Below are positions 1 through 8,062 of a DNA stretch of 33,654 nt, one piece after another (position 1 is the stretch's first letter; each line of letters begins with the position of its first letter). The DNA is taken from positions 1 to 33,654 of the forward strand of contig NZ_JALEGG010000120.1 of NCBI RefSeq assembly GCF_022763525.1, read 5' to 3'. A program made the translations under genes and the position numbers. Source of the stretch: Acidovorax sp. GTDB taxonomy: Bacteria > Pseudomonadota > Gammaproteobacteria > Burkholderiales > Burkholderiaceae_C. The notes under the pieces were generated by a model that was not told where the DNA came from, ran no database searches, and was given only the letters and a program-made list of their open reading frames with translations.

Positions 1-171
1 CGCCTCGGTCTCGACGATGCGCCCGCCCACCCCGTCCACCAGCAGCGTCACGCCGATGAGGCGGCGCGCCACCTCATGGGCGGGGGCGGAGAAGTCGATC
101 AAGGCCAGGGTCAAGGGTGAGGTCAACGATGGACAAGGCGCAGGCGGGGCGGTGGCGCGCGTAGGGCACAT
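1..171 (-). CDS. DNA-3-methyladenine glycosylase (MPG/AAG family), N-terminal part, cut by window edge
   Basis: Reading leftward from an ATG at 171, an open frame runs off the left edge after 57 codons. Residues about 27-57 read as the start of the Aag/MPG fold: FSAPAHEVARRLIG, then a short strand, then GRIVETEA, which matches the family's conserved segment containing the catalytic glutamate region (GRIVETEAY in relatives). The enzyme would remove alkylated purines from DNA as the first step of base excision repair. The first about 25 residues are Pro/Ala-rich and unconserved, so the true start could be an internal TTG near 126. No clear ribosome binding site is visible. The gene is divergent from the GNAT gene that begins at 320. 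Seen: frame and motif. Inferred: function. Confidence 0.72.
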   Translation of the reverse strand, partial: MCPTRATAPPAPCPSLTSPLTLALIDFSAPAHEVARRLIGVTLLVDGVGGRIVETEA

Positions 172-319
172 GCGGGCAATGGTAGGCGCGGCGCGAAGCC
201 GGTGGCCCGGATGTGCGGCGCATTGTCTTGTGCTCTGCGGCCTACGCCGGCACTCTGAGGCACAATCGCGCGCTTTTCCCGTGCCGCAGCCTGCCCGTTG
301 TGCCACAGCGCGATACACC

Positions 320-832
320 ATGACCCAGCCCGCCGACCAGCTCTCAGTCCACATCCGCCCCTTTCGCCCCGGTGACGAGGCGGCGCTGCGCGCGGTGTTC
401 CATGCGTCCGTCCACGGCCTGGCATCGACGCACTACAGCCCCACGCAGCTGCAGGCGTGGGCGCCCCTAGAGCACGATCCCGCCCAGTGGGCCGAGCGCC
501 TGCAGGCGAACCAGCCATTCATTGCGCAAGTCGACTGCGCCGCCACCCCCGCCATCGCGGGGTTTGCCGACCTGCAGCCCACGGGGTACATCGACATGTT
601 CTTTGTCTCCCCGGCATACGCGCGCCGCGGCGTGGGCCGTGCGCTCATGGCGCACATCCATGACTGGGCAGCCGAGCATGGCATCGTCCAGCTGCAGGCC
701 GATGTGAGCCTGGCAGCGGAACCCTTCTTTGCAGCCAGCGGCTTCACCGTGCAGGCGCGCCAGCAGGTTGAGCGCCAGGGCCTCGTGCTGCACAACGCAC
801 GCATGGCGAAAGCGCTGGGCAGCACGCTGTAG
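320..832 (+). CDS. GNAT family N-acetyltransferase
   Basis: A 170-residue protein with a complete GNAT fold. The N-terminus reads IRPFRPGDEAALRAVF, the usual first strand and helix. The acetyl-CoA-binding motif A lies at residues about 94-110 (FFVSPAYARRGVGRALM, with the R-R-G-V-G pyrophosphate loop). The C-terminal strand is AEPFFAASGFTVQARQQV. This matches the small YafP-like stand-alone acetyltransferases; the substrate cannot be told from sequence. The open frame extends upstream to about 17, but that part is low-complexity and overlaps the divergent glycosylase, so the ATG at 320 is preferred. No good ribosome binding site is visible. A copy of the family repeat begins right at its stop codon (833-890). 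Confidence 0.9.
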   Translation: MTQPADQLSVHIRPFRPGDEAALRAVFHASVHGLASTHYSPTQLQAWAPLEHDPAQWAERLQANQPFIAQVDCAATPAIAGFADLQPTGYIDMFFVSPAYARRGVGRALMAHIHDWAAEHGIVQLQADVSLAAEPFFAASGFTVQARQQVERQGLVLHNARMAKALGSTL

Positions 833-890
833 CTCCTTTTTTGATAGCTGCCTGCGCCTTCCCAACAAGCGCTACAGGCCATTTTGATAG
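833..890 (+). repeat. Palindromic intergenic repeat, copy A
   Basis: It starts at the stop codon of the acetyltransferase gene and has the family order: AGCT, T-run, GATAGCT, then GCGC, a short loop, CAAGCGCT, then GGCC and TTTTGAT. Four more copies lie at 12896-12949, 17800-17857, 21672-21727 (reverse) and 29088-29141. The second stem (GCGC...GCGC) is the most constant part. It may act as a transcription terminator here. Confidence 0.75.
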
Positions 891-992
891 GAAGACCGGC
901 TGGCGCACTGCCACGCACCGCGCCAGTGGCTTACAGTAGCCGCCCCACCGCACGTCCCGCGCGCGCCACCGCAACACCCAAGGCGACCTCCC

Positions 993-1244
993 ATGACCAA
1001 AGACCTGGCCCGACTGAACGAACTCAAACCCATGGCGCTGTGCGAGCCCTGCCAGGGCATCCAGCGCAACTGGCGCAAGGCCCCCGGCCATGCCGAGCTG
1101 GTGCAGCGCGGCAACCGCAAGGAAGACCGCGATGGCGGCCCCGTCACCATCACCCGCTACGTGTGCGATCGCTGCGGCACGGCCTGGGAGTATGAGAACG
1201 ACAAGAACAACCAGAAGGCGGGCTGGTCTGTAGTGGGCCGCTAA
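993..1244 (+). CDS. Small protein with two CxxC motifs (possible zinc ribbon)
   Basis: An 83-residue protein starting at the ATG at 993. It has CEPC near residue 17 and CDRC near residue 58, a spacing suited to one zinc-ribbon site. The C-terminal third (YVCDRCGTAWEYENDKNN) looks like a rubredoxin-like or zinc-ribbon knuckle with an aromatic after the second pair. The rest is charged and soluble, with no signal peptide. I do not recognise a named family; short zinc-ribbon proteins like this are common unannotated genes in Burkholderiales. It converges on the EamA gene, whose stop begins one base after its own. Metal binding is inferred from the cysteines only. Confidence 0.75.
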   Translation: MTKDLARLNELKPMALCEPCQGIQRNWRKAPGHAELVQRGNRKEDRDGGPVTITRYVCDRCGTAWEYENDKNNQKAGWSVVGR

Positions 1245-1245
1245 G

Positions 1246-2160
1246 CTACCCGCTTTCCTTCCCGGTAGCGGTGGCGGCCAGCACCATGGCCGCCAGCACG
1301 CAACCGAGCCCCGCCCACTGCCACGCGCGCACCGATTCGCCCAGCAGGCCCACCGAGAGCGCCAGGGCGGACACCGGCAGCCACACGGTGGCCAACGAGG
1401 CGCGTACGCCGCTGGTGCGCGCACTGCCGGCGTACCACAGCAAGAACCCGCCGACGGTGGGCACCCAGGCGTAATACACCACCCCGAGGAGCGCGGGTGC
1501 GGTCAGCGCCGATGTACCGTTGCCCCGCACTGCCAGCCACGCGGCGGGCAACAGCGACAACAGCAGGCCGCCGGCCGACATCAGCGTGGACAGGGCCAGC
1601 GCCGGAATGGGCCGTGACAGGCGCTTGTTGGCCAGGATGAACACCGCCTCGGACACCACGGCCGCCAGCACGAGCGCGATGCCTGCGAGCCGCTGGACGC
1701 CCGCGGCACCGCCAGCGCCCGCATCCGCATCGGGCGTGAAGGCCACGGCCATCACACCCAGCGTGGCCAGCACAATCGCCACCACCAGGCGCAAGCCCGG
1801 CCGCTCGCCCAGCAGCAGGGCCGAGAACAGGGCCGCGGCGGCAGGCAGGGTGCCGGCCACGATGCCCGCGTCGGACGCACTGGCCAGCGTCACGCCCAGG
1901 ATGAGCAGCACGGAGTAACCCACACTGCCCGCCGCCGCCTGCACCAGCAGCAGCACCGCATCGCGCCGATCCACGCGGGGCAGGCGCTGCCCCCGCCAGC
2001 GCATCAGCCCAAAGAACAGGGGCAGCGCCAGCGCATGCCGCAGCACCGTGGCCAGAAAGGGCTCGATATCCTCCCCGATGACCTTGCTGGCCACCACCGT
2101 GCTGCCCACGAGCACCATGGCCAGGCTGCACAGCAGCTGGCCCTTGAACGAATCCGACAT
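1246..2160 (-). CDS. EamA/DMT-superfamily transporter (RhaT/YdcZ-like exporter)
   Basis: A 304-residue membrane protein with ten predicted hydrophobic segments in two five-helix EamA repeats: first about residues 5-130, second about 150-295. Each repeat ends in a typical small-residue helix followed by a conserved LLGE (LLLGERPGLR near 115; GLLGESVRAWQW near 275). Such proteins export small metabolites, often amino acids, across the inner membrane; the substrate is unknown. The start at 2160 is chosen because GAGGTGG lies just upstream, while the ATG six codons earlier has no binding site. It follows an AraC-type regulator on the same strand with a 69-bp gap, so the two are likely co-transcribed or the regulator controls the exporter. 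Confidence 0.9.
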   Translation of the reverse strand: MSDSFKGQLLCSLAMVLVGSTVVASKVIGEDIEPFLATVLRHALALPLFFGLMRWRGQRLPRVDRRDAVLLLVQAAAGSVGYSVLLILGVTLASASDAGIVAGTLPAAAALFSALLLGERPGLRLVVAIVLATLGVMAVAFTPDADAGAGGAAGVQRLAGIALVLAAVVSEAVFILANKRLSRPIPALALSTLMSAGGLLLSLLPAAWLAVRGNGTSALTAPALLGVVYYAWVPTVGGFLLWYAGSARTSGVRASLATVWLPVSALALSVGLLGESVRAWQWAGLGCVLAAMVLAATATGKESG

Positions 2161-2229
2161 TGCAAACCACCTCGCCAACGTGATGAATCGGCGGGAGTTT
2201 CGGCGTGGCGGAGCTTGGGGTCTTGAACG

Positions 2230-3153
2230 TTATTGCGCAGCGACAGAAGTAGCCTGGGTGGCCTTCTGCCACGCGCCCGGCGTGAAACCAAACTGCCGCG
2301 CAAAGATGCGCGTCATGTGGCTCTGGTCGGCAAAGCCGCTGGCCGCCGCGGCATCGGCCAGGCTTGCGCCGTGGCGTATCAGGTGGCGGCTGCGCTCGGC
2401 GCGCTGCTGCAGCAGCCACGCGTGTGGCGGCAGGCCGTAGGCGTCGGCAAAGCGGCGCAGCAACTGGTAGCGGCTCAGGCCTACGCCTGCGGCCATCTGC
2501 GCGAGCGTGGGTGGATCCAGCGGCGCATCGGCCAGCCATTCGCGCACCTGGCGAAGCTGCCGCATCTGGCGCAGCTGGCTCGACGGCGCCGGCCCGCGCG
2601 CAGCGACGTCCCGTGAAAGGGCTGGTGTACTGGCGTGACGCTGCAGCAGCAGGGCGGTGACCTGGGCCAACGATTCCTCGCACGCCAGTTCGTCTGCGGC
2701 AGCAGCCCCGCGGGGGCGATGGGTGTTCCAGCAGGCGATGCGGTCCAGCAGGGTGGCCAGCACCTGCGCCAGAGCGGCATCCTGGATGACGGGGCGGACC
2801 AGATCGACGCCGGCCGCGCAGGCGTCGGGCTCGCCCTGTGGCTGCAGCACCTCTGGTTCGATGTACACCATGCGCCACCGGCGCGTATCCACGCCCAGGG
2901 GTTGCCCGTCATGGACCTCGCCCGGGTTCGTGGTGATCAGATCGCCCGCAAAGGCCTCCACGGGCCCGCGCGCGCTGGCCGATCGCTGCGCCCCCTGGAC
3001 CAGCAGGCCCAGCCCATACACCGCGTGCCAGTGTTTACCGAAATGGCGGGAACTTTCGATGTGCGTGCAGTACACACCCTTCCAGGGCGATCCGAAGACC
3101 TCCGAGCGATGGTGGGGAACAGGCGCCATGGCCGCGATTATTGCGGACCGCAT
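2230..3153 (-). CDS. AraC-family transcriptional regulator
   Basis: About 307 residues. The N-terminal half is a cupin-like AraC ligand-binding domain (SSRHFGKHWHAVYGLGLLVQ and AGDLITTNPGEVHDG are typical strand segments). The last about 100 residues hold two helix-turn-helix motifs: TLAQMAAGVGLSRYQLLRRF and the AraC signature region SLADAAAASGFADQSHMTRI followed by FGFTPGAWQ. It binds DNA and probably responds to a small effector, most likely for the adjacent exporter gene. Starts at 3153 and 3129 are both possible and neither has a good binding site. The frame continues upstream to 3306, but that stretch lacks homology and crosses the hairpin at 3221-3260. Confidence 0.88.
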   Translation of the reverse strand: MRSAIIAAMAPVPHHRSEVFGSPWKGVYCTHIESSRHFGKHWHAVYGLGLLVQGAQRSASARGPVEAFAGDLITTNPGEVHDGQPLGVDTRRWRMVYIEPEVLQPQGEPDACAAGVDLVRPVIQDAALAQVLATLLDRIACWNTHRPRGAAAADELACEESLAQVTALLLQRHASTPALSRDVAARGPAPSSQLRQMRQLRQVREWLADAPLDPPTLAQMAAGVGLSRYQLLRRFADAYGLPPHAWLLQQRAERSRHLIRHGASLADAAAASGFADQSHMTRIFARQFGFTPGAWQKATQATSVAAQ

Positions 3154-3220
3154 CACGAGGGACGCTCTGTACGAATCGTCGCGCCACGTGCGTCGGCGAT
3201 CTCGGGCGGTCTGCCGCGCA

Positions 3221-3260
3221 AGCAAAACCTGGCAATAGCTTCGGCTATTGCTGCGTTGCT
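3221..3260. other. Perfect hairpin with TTCG loop between divergent genes
   Basis: GCAATAGC (3232-3239), TTCG loop, GCTATTGC (3244-3251): eight perfect pairs closed by a very stable tetraloop on the plus-strand RNA. An outer stem AGCAA (3221-3225) pairs with TTGCT (3256-3260). It lies between the divergent AraC and DUF1439 genes, so it is unlikely to end either transcript. A leader or protein-binding role, or a dispersed repeat, fits better. Confidence 0.6.
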
Positions 3261-3346
3261 TGAGGGTGTTCGCGCCCGGGAGGGTGTCCCGATGCGCAGC
3301 GCACACTTAGCGTTCGAGTCCTGCAAAGCATCCCAAGGAGCCACCG

Positions 3347-3958
3347 ATGAACTCAGCCACTTCGTCCACCCCACTTGCCACGAACACGCCGCGCAGGGCA
3401 TTCATGCAACGCGCAGCAGCCTGCACCGTGGCGCTGGTGGCCGGAGTGCTGGCCGCCCCCTGCGTGCAGGCACAGCCCAGCTATACCGTATCGCTCGCGC
3501 AATTGCATGAGGTGGTGGCGCAGAAGTTTCCGCGCAGCGTTCCCGTGCAGGGCCTGATCGACCTGACCCTGCAGGCGCCGCAGTTGCGGCTGGTGCCCGC
3601 CGCGAACCGGCTGGGCGCGCTCATGGCCGTCAACGCCGCCGGGCCGGCGCTGCGCCGCAGCCATGCCGGCAGCTTCGACGTGGAGTTTGCGTTGCGCTAC
3701 GAACCCAGCGACCGCACGCTGCGCGCGCACCAGATCCAGCTCGGACGGCTGGATTTCCCCAGCCTGAAGCCTTCGGTGACCGAGCTGCTCAACGCCTACG
3801 GCCCGGCGCTGGCCGCGCAGTCGCTGGGGGAGGTCACGCTGCACCAGCTGCGCCCGCAGGACACGGCCCTGTTCGACGCGATGGGCCTGCAGCCCGGGCC
3901 CATCACCGTCACGGACAAGGGGCTGGTGGTGGGCTTCGTGCAAAAACCGCCTCAGTGA
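3347..3958 (+). CDS. DUF1439-family exported protein (probable Tat substrate)
   Basis: A 203-residue protein. The N-terminus has a twin-arginine signal: RRAFMQ at residues 16-21, a hydrophobic stretch (CTVALVAGVLAA) and a probable cleavage site after VQAQ near residue 44. The mature part matches DUF1439 (E. coli YceB relatives): YTVSLAQLHEVVAQKFPRS, then LIDLTLQAPQLRLVPAANRLG and the hallmark GSFDVEFALRYEPSDRTLRA. YceB is a lipoprotein; this copy lacks a lipobox cysteine and should be a soluble periplasmic protein. The role of the family is not known; a lipid-binding fold has been suggested. AAGGAG at 3335-3340 supports the ATG at 3347. Confidence 0.88.
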   Translation: MNSATSSTPLATNTPRRAFMQRAAACTVALVAGVLAAPCVQAQPSYTVSLAQLHEVVAQKFPRSVPVQGLIDLTLQAPQLRLVPAANRLGALMAVNAAGPALRRSHAGSFDVEFALRYEPSDRTLRAHQIQLGRLDFPSLKPSVTELLNAYGPALAAQSLGEVTLHQLRPQDTALFDAMGLQPGPITVTDKGLVVGFVQKPPQ

Positions 3959-3974
3959 GAGGCAGAGCCCCACT

Positions 3975-5042
3975 TCAGTTCGGGGCTGTGCTGGCTTCTT
4001 TCATGGTCAACGGCACGCGGTCACCCGCCACGCGTTGCTGCGCTGCCGGGAACACATGCTGGCGGATCAGTTGCAGTGCATGGCCGCGCTGGTTGCTTTC
4101 GACCGAGGCGGTGGACGTGGCGGCCACCACCAGGTTCAACGCTGGATGGACCCAGATGAACTGGCCGCCCCAACCGTTGGCCATGAAGGTGGGCCGCGGT
4201 GCCGGCCCGGGCACTACCCACCACAAATATCCATACGACAGCCCCACCGGCCGGCCGCCCGCGTTCTGCGCCTGGGTGGACGCGGCCACGTAGTCGGCGG
4301 GAACAAGGTGCCGCCCACCCCAGGCACCGTGGTCCAGGTACAGCTGGCCGAGCTTGGCCATGTCGGCCGTGCGCAGGGCCAGGCCGCGGTCGTACGAAGG
4401 GTTCTCCATGGCCAGGGGTTCCACCAGGTGCTGGCGCGCATAGTCCGCCACAGGCTGGCCCGTGGCTTTTTGCAGGATGGCCATGAGCATCGGCACCACC
4501 GAGTTGTCGTACGCAAAGGCCTGGCCGGGTTCGTGGGCCAAGGGGCGAGCCCAGGCGTCGCGCGGGCTGAGGGGGCGCGCCGTTCCAGCGGGATCGTCGA
4601 TGGCAAAGCCGCTGGTCATGGTGAGCAGATGGCGCAGTGTCATGCGGGCGGCGCGCGGGTCGCTGTTGGCGGCCTGCCATTCGGGCATGAGTTCGACAAC
4701 CGGCTGGTCCACGCCCGCAATGTGCTTTTGTGCGATGGCCGTTCCGATGAGCACGGACACCGCAGTTTTGGCAACCGACTGCGTGTCGTGCAGCCGACCC
4801 GGGTTCCCGTCGCGGTAGAAGCTGTAGACCACACGGCCGCCAAGCATCACCACGGCGCTCTGCACGTCGGTGAGCTGAGCCGCCAGCACGGCATCCAGCC
4901 GCTGGAATGCCGCCGCATCCAGCGCATGTTCTGTGGCCTGCGGCGCGCGCACCGCTGCGGGGGCGGACTGTGCCTGGGCGGGCGCAGCCATGGCGCCGAG
5001 GAAGAGGCAGGCCGCGAGGCCCAGGCTCCGAAAATGCGTCAT
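3975..5042 (-). CDS. Secreted serine hydrolase, beta-lactamase/penicillin-binding-protein family (class C type)
   Basis: A 355-residue protein with a signal peptide (hydrophobic 7-19, cleavage near AQAQS at 22-26). The family's active-site motifs are present: SVAK near residue 90 (Ser nucleophile, Lys base), YDN near residue 180 (the Tyr-x-Asn motif), and a C-terminal GWGGQFIWVHP strand in place of a classical KTG box. This is the pattern of the esterase/carboxypeptidase-like beta-lactamase-related group (PF00144), not of a proven resistance enzyme, so beta-lactam hydrolysis is not implied. CAGGAGA lies seven bases before the ATG at 5042. It converges on the DUF1439 gene with a 16-bp gap. Confidence 0.9.
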   Translation of the reverse strand: MTHFRSLGLAACLFLGAMAAPAQAQSAPAAVRAPQATEHALDAAAFQRLDAVLAAQLTDVQSAVVMLGGRVVYSFYRDGNPGRLHDTQSVAKTAVSVLIGTAIAQKHIAGVDQPVVELMPEWQAANSDPRAARMTLRHLLTMTSGFAIDDPAGTARPLSPRDAWARPLAHEPGQAFAYDNSVVPMLMAILQKATGQPVADYARQHLVEPLAMENPSYDRGLALRTADMAKLGQLYLDHGAWGGRHLVPADYVAASTQAQNAGGRPVGLSYGYLWWVVPGPAPRPTFMANGWGGQFIWVHPALNLVVAATSTASVESNQRGHALQLIRQHVFPAAQQRVAGDRVPLTMKEASTAPN

Positions 5043-5345
5043 CGTGTCTCCTGTTGTTCTTGGTGGGCGGCTCCAGCCCGGCCCCGGCAGTTTTCATGGA
5101 GCCGGCCTGATCCGTGCTGGACCGCGCGCCGCAGTGTAGGAGCAGGGCGGGGCATCGCTGCGGTGCATAAGCGAATCAGCGGCGGGATGAGCGGGGCTGC
5201 TGCCCCAGCACTGTGCCCCGTCCAGACCTGGAGGGGCGGGTACCTGTCAGCGCCGGATCCGGGCGACGGCTGCACCCTGGTTTCCCACACCGCCATGCGC
5301 CCCCGTCTGGCAGGACTGCCCCGCACGCGTGGACATGCTCGGCCC
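5043..5345. other. Intergenic region between divergent serine hydrolase and exoD-like genes
   Basis: About 300 bases with no supported gene. It must hold the promoters of both divergent genes. An upstream in-frame ATG at 5295 could extend the ExoD-like protein by 17 residues (Arg/Pro-rich, not conserved). I see no strong palindrome, promoter consensus or RNA structure here. Confidence 0.5.
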
Positions 5346-5945
5346 ATGACGCAGCAGCCCCACGCGCACCGCCCCGAATCCCTGAGCGACATTCTGGATC
5401 GCTTCGAGGAACTGGCCCGGCAGGACAGCCGGGTGGTGGTGGCCGACATGGTCGATGCCGTCGGCTCGCGCAGCTACGGACCCTTTCTGATCGTGCCCGC
5501 TCTGATCGAGCTCTCGCCCGTCGGCGGGGTGCCGGGCGTTCCCACGGCCCTGGCCGCGCTGGTGGCGTTGTTTGCGCTGCAAATGCTGCTGGGTCGCAGG
5601 CACCTCTGGATTCCTGCATGGCTTGCACGGCGCGGGCTCGGTGCCCGACGCCTCACGCGGCTGGTGTCAGCGGTGCGGCCGATGGCGCAGCGCATGGACC
5701 GGTGGTTTCATGGCCGCCTGCGCGCGCTGACCTCGGGGGTGGGCATGCGCGTGGCCGCCCTGGCCTGCATCGGCCTGGCGCTGCTGGTGCCGCCGCTGGA
5801 GCTGTTCCCCTTTGCCAGCTCCGCGCCCATGGGGGCGATCGCGCTGATCGGCCTGGCGCTGCTGGTGCGCGATGGTGCGCTCATGGTGGTGGCCTCGCTG
5901 CTTGCGTGCGGCGCCGTTTGGGTGCTGGTGTCGCTCGTGCTCTGA
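5346..5945 (+). CDS. ExoD-like exopolysaccharide synthesis membrane protein
   Basis: A 199-residue protein matching the ExoD family (PF06055). The cytoplasmic N-terminus SLSDILDRFEELA is followed by YGPFLIVPALIELSPVGGVPG, a family hallmark, then paired hydrophobic segments around 60-80, 130-150 and 160-198. The charged middle (RRLTRLVSAVRPMAQRMDRW) is typical too. Rhizobial ExoD affects exopolysaccharide production and alkaline tolerance; the biochemical function is unknown. The start is not certain (5295 is the alternative). Directly after its TGA lies the conserved 3' hairpin element at 5945-5980. Confidence 0.87.
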   Translation: MTQQPHAHRPESLSDILDRFEELARQDSRVVVADMVDAVGSRSYGPFLIVPALIELSPVGGVPGVPTALAALVALFALQMLLGRRHLWIPAWLARRGLGARRLTRLVSAVRPMAQRMDRWFHGRLRALTSGVGMRVAALACIGLALLVPPLELFPFASSAPMGAIALIGLALLVRDGALMVVASLLACGAVWVLVSLVL

Positions 5946-5980
5946 GAGCCTGTTCACGACCTCGCAGGGGTCGCGCGACG
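5945..5980 (+). terminator. Conserved 3'-UTR hairpin element, copy 1
   Basis: Immediately after the ExoD-like stop codon the sequence reads GAGCCTGTTCACGA, then CGACC, a 7-base loop and GGTCG. The same 15-mer follows the TetR stop codon on the other strand at 15378-15392. There is no T-tract, so if it ends transcripts it is not a classical intrinsic terminator. It sits between convergent genes. Confidence 0.55.
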
Positions 5981-5990
5981 GTCAACGGGA

Positions 5991-6977
5991 TCACGGCCGG
6001 CCGCCAACGCTGCGAGGGACGCGCCGGCGGGGCTGCACAGCGGCCCTTGCCAGCTCCCGAGGCGCCAAGGTGTACGCCGGGTTGTTGGCCACCATTTCCA
6101 CCGCCAGGTCAATGAAGGCCCGCGCCCGGGCCGGCAGCGCCGCGCGGCTGCCGTAGTAGACGAACAAGCCCAGGTGCTCGGCCACATGCTCGGTGAGCAG
6201 CGGCACCAGCTGGCCGCTGCGCACCAACGGAGCGGCGGTGGTGCCCACCAGCTGCCCGATGGCATGCCCACCCAGCACCGCGCGCGCCTCGGCTTCCACG
6301 TCGTTGGTGCAGAAATGCGCGGGTACCGCGTGGGCCACGATCTCCTCGCCCACACGGAACTCCCAGGGCATGGGTTTGCCAGTGGACGGGTGGCGAAAGC
6401 CGCTGCAGCGGTGGTGCGCCAGGTCTTCGATGCGCGCTGGCATGCCGTGCCGCGCGATATAGGCCGGGGCAGCGCACACCACCAGCTGCAGCGTGAGCAA
6501 GCGCCGCGCCACCACGCCGCCTTCCGGCGGATGGCCGGAGCGGAAACCCACGTCCACCCGGTCCTCCACCCAGTTGCCAATGCGGTCATCAAGCTGCACA
6601 TCGGGCTCCACCAGCGGGTGGCGGCGGCAAAACGCATCCAGCACGGGCCAGACCACCTCCAGCAGGATGGAGCGGGGTGCCACGATGCGCAGCGGCCCGG
6701 CCATTTCTTCGCGGCCGCGCCGGGCGCCCTGCACGGCGCGCTGCAGCGTGGCCAAGCCAGGCTGGGCCTCGGCCAGGAACTGCCGCCCCTCCTCCGTGAG
6801 GCCCAGGCTGCGCGTGGTGCGGTGAAACAGCCGCACCCCCAGGTGCGCTTCGAGCTGCACCAGCAGCTGGCTGGAAGCCTGGGGCGTGATGCCCTGCGCA
6901 GCCGCCGCCTGGCGCAGGCTCCCCAACTCGGCCGCTTTCACAAAGTTGGCGATCGCGCGCAGTTCATTGATGGCCAT
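5991..6977 (-). CDS. LysR-family transcriptional regulator
   Basis: A 328-residue LTTR. The N-terminal winged helix is clear: ELRAIANFVKAAELGSLRQ, then ITPQASSQLLVQLEAHLGVRLFHRTTRSLGLTEEGRQFL, the standard LysR signature. The effector-binding half (about 90-300) resembles the CrgA/AphB-like group that commonly sits next to an SDR or reductase gene. Start 6977 is chosen because the protein begins just before the first helix; the frame reaches 7124 but those residues are unconserved. It is divergent from the SDR gene at 7139 with a palindrome between them, so it most likely regulates that gene and itself. Confidence 0.92.
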   Translation of the reverse strand: MAINELRAIANFVKAAELGSLRQAAAAQGITPQASSQLLVQLEAHLGVRLFHRTTRSLGLTEEGRQFLAEAQPGLATLQRAVQGARRGREEMAGPLRIVAPRSILLEVVWPVLDAFCRRHPLVEPDVQLDDRIGNWVEDRVDVGFRSGHPPEGGVVARRLLTLQLVVCAAPAYIARHGMPARIEDLAHHRCSGFRHPSTGKPMPWEFRVGEEIVAHAVPAHFCTNDVEAEARAVLGGHAIGQLVGTTAAPLVRSGQLVPLLTEHVAEHLGLFVYYGSRAALPARARAFIDLAVEMVANNPAYTLAPRELARAAVQPRRRVPRSVGGRP

Positions 6978-6997
6978 GGACGCGACTGGTTGATTGA

Positions 6998-7010
6998 CAA
7001 GTTTTACTTG
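6998..7010. promoter_or_regulatory. Candidate LysR operator, 13-bp palindrome
   Basis: CAAGT-TTT-ACTTG is a perfect palindrome with 5-bp arms, 21 bp upstream of the LysR start and 129 bp upstream of the SDR start. It overlaps a TTGACA box (6994-6999) that could be the -35 of the SDR promoter. Its size and place fit a LysR-type recognition site, which usually carries T-N11-A symmetry. Confidence 0.5.
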
Positions 7011-7138
7011 CGAATGAATCCCGGAATTATGGGCTAGTGCTATGCCAATACGGTGCCTACATTTCACGCCGTGGGCAACGCCAGGACTTCTGCAGTGCCC
7101 CGCCCACCCGGCGCTCGAAATCAACTCAAGGATTCAAC

Positions 7139-8062
7139 ATGACCTTCTCATCCATGCCTTCTCCCACACCCAAAAACACTTCGGCCGCAACCCCTTCGCC
7201 CACGTCCCGGCGGCGCACGTGGCTGATCACCGGCGCGTCGCGCGGCATCGGCGCCTGTATCGTCGAGGCAGCGCTGGCGCAGGGCGACGCCGTCATCGCC
7301 ACCGCGCGCGACGTCGCAGCGATCCGCCAGCGCTTTGGCGAGCGCGATGCGCTGCTGCCCTTGGCGCTGGACGTGACCGACGAGCCCCGGGCGCGCCACG
7401 TGGCGACCGCTGCGCTGGAACGTTTTGGCCGCATCGATGTGCTGGTCAACAACGCCGGCTATGGCCTGCTGGGCGCGGTGGAAGAAGCCACAGCCGACGA
7501 AGTGCGCAGGCTCTACGACACCAACGTGTTCGGCCTGCTGAACGTCACCCGGGCCGTGCTGCCCGCCATGCGCGCGCAAAGGGCGGGCCACGTGATCAAC
7601 ATCTCGTCGCTGGGCGGCGTCCAATCGGCGGCGGGATTCGGGCTGTACTGCTCCACCAAGTTTGCGGTGGAGGGCATCAGCGAAGCCTTGCATGCCGAAC
7701 TGGCCCCGCTCGGCATCCACACCACGGTGGTGGAGCCGGGGTACTTCCGGACTGAGTTCCTGGACGGCGCGTCGCTGGCCGTGTCACCGCAGGTGCTCAG
7801 CGACTACGCTGCTAGCGCAGGCGCCGTGCGCGAGGCTGCGCGCCGCATCAACATGAATCAGCCCGGCGACCCGCAGCGGCTGGCACAGGCCATGATGCAA
7901 CTGGCGGCCAGCCCAGCGCCTCCGCTGCGCCTGCCGCTGGGCACAGATACGCTGCAAGCCATCGCCGACAAACACGCGTTCGTGGCACGGGAAACCGCAC
8001 AGTGGCGTGCCCTGGCCGCTTCCACCGACTACCCGGAGCCGGCCGGGCAACGCGCGGCCTGA
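7139..8062 (+). CDS. SDR-family NAD(P)-dependent oxidoreductase
   Basis: A 307-residue short-chain dehydrogenase. The cofactor loop TGASRGIG is at 31-38, NNAG at 104-107, catalytic Ser157, Tyr170 and Lys174 (YCSTK), and the PG turn VVEPGYFRTEF follows. The about 26-residue Ser/Pro-rich N-terminal extension before the first strand is unusual but could be start misassignment. AAGGA at 7128-7132 supports the ATG at 7139. The substrate is unknown. The arginine in the TGASRGIG loop hints at NADP(H). It is the likely target of the divergent LysR regulator. Confidence 0.92.
   Translation: MTFSSMPSPTPKNTSAATPSPTSRRRTWLITGASRGIGACIVEAALAQGDAVIATARDVAAIRQRFGERDALLPLALDVTDEPRARHVATAALERFGRIDVLVNNAGYGLLGAVEEATADEVRRLYDTNVFGLLNVTRAVLPAMRAQRAGHVINISSLGGVQSAAGFGLYCSTKFAVEGISEALHAELAPLGIHTTVVEPGYFRTEFLDGASLAVSPQVLSDYAASAGAVREAARRINMNQPGDPQRLAQAMMQLAASPAPPLRLPLGTDTLQAIADKHAFVARETAQWRALAASTDYPEPAGQRAA

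Noticed and set aside
2635-3510. 291-codon plus-strand frame across the AraC gene and promoter
   Set aside because: It overlaps the AraC coding region and the DUF1439 start and has no family likeness.
3975-5042. Reading the serine hydrolase as an antibiotic resistance beta-lactamase
   Set aside because: The KTG box is not classical and the protein fits the wider esterase/peptidase group, so resistance is not supported.
4035-5345. Long plus-strand frame upstream of the ExoD-like protein
   Set aside because: It lies opposite the serine hydrolase gene, whose motifs and signal peptide are clear. Only the part after 5346 matches a family.
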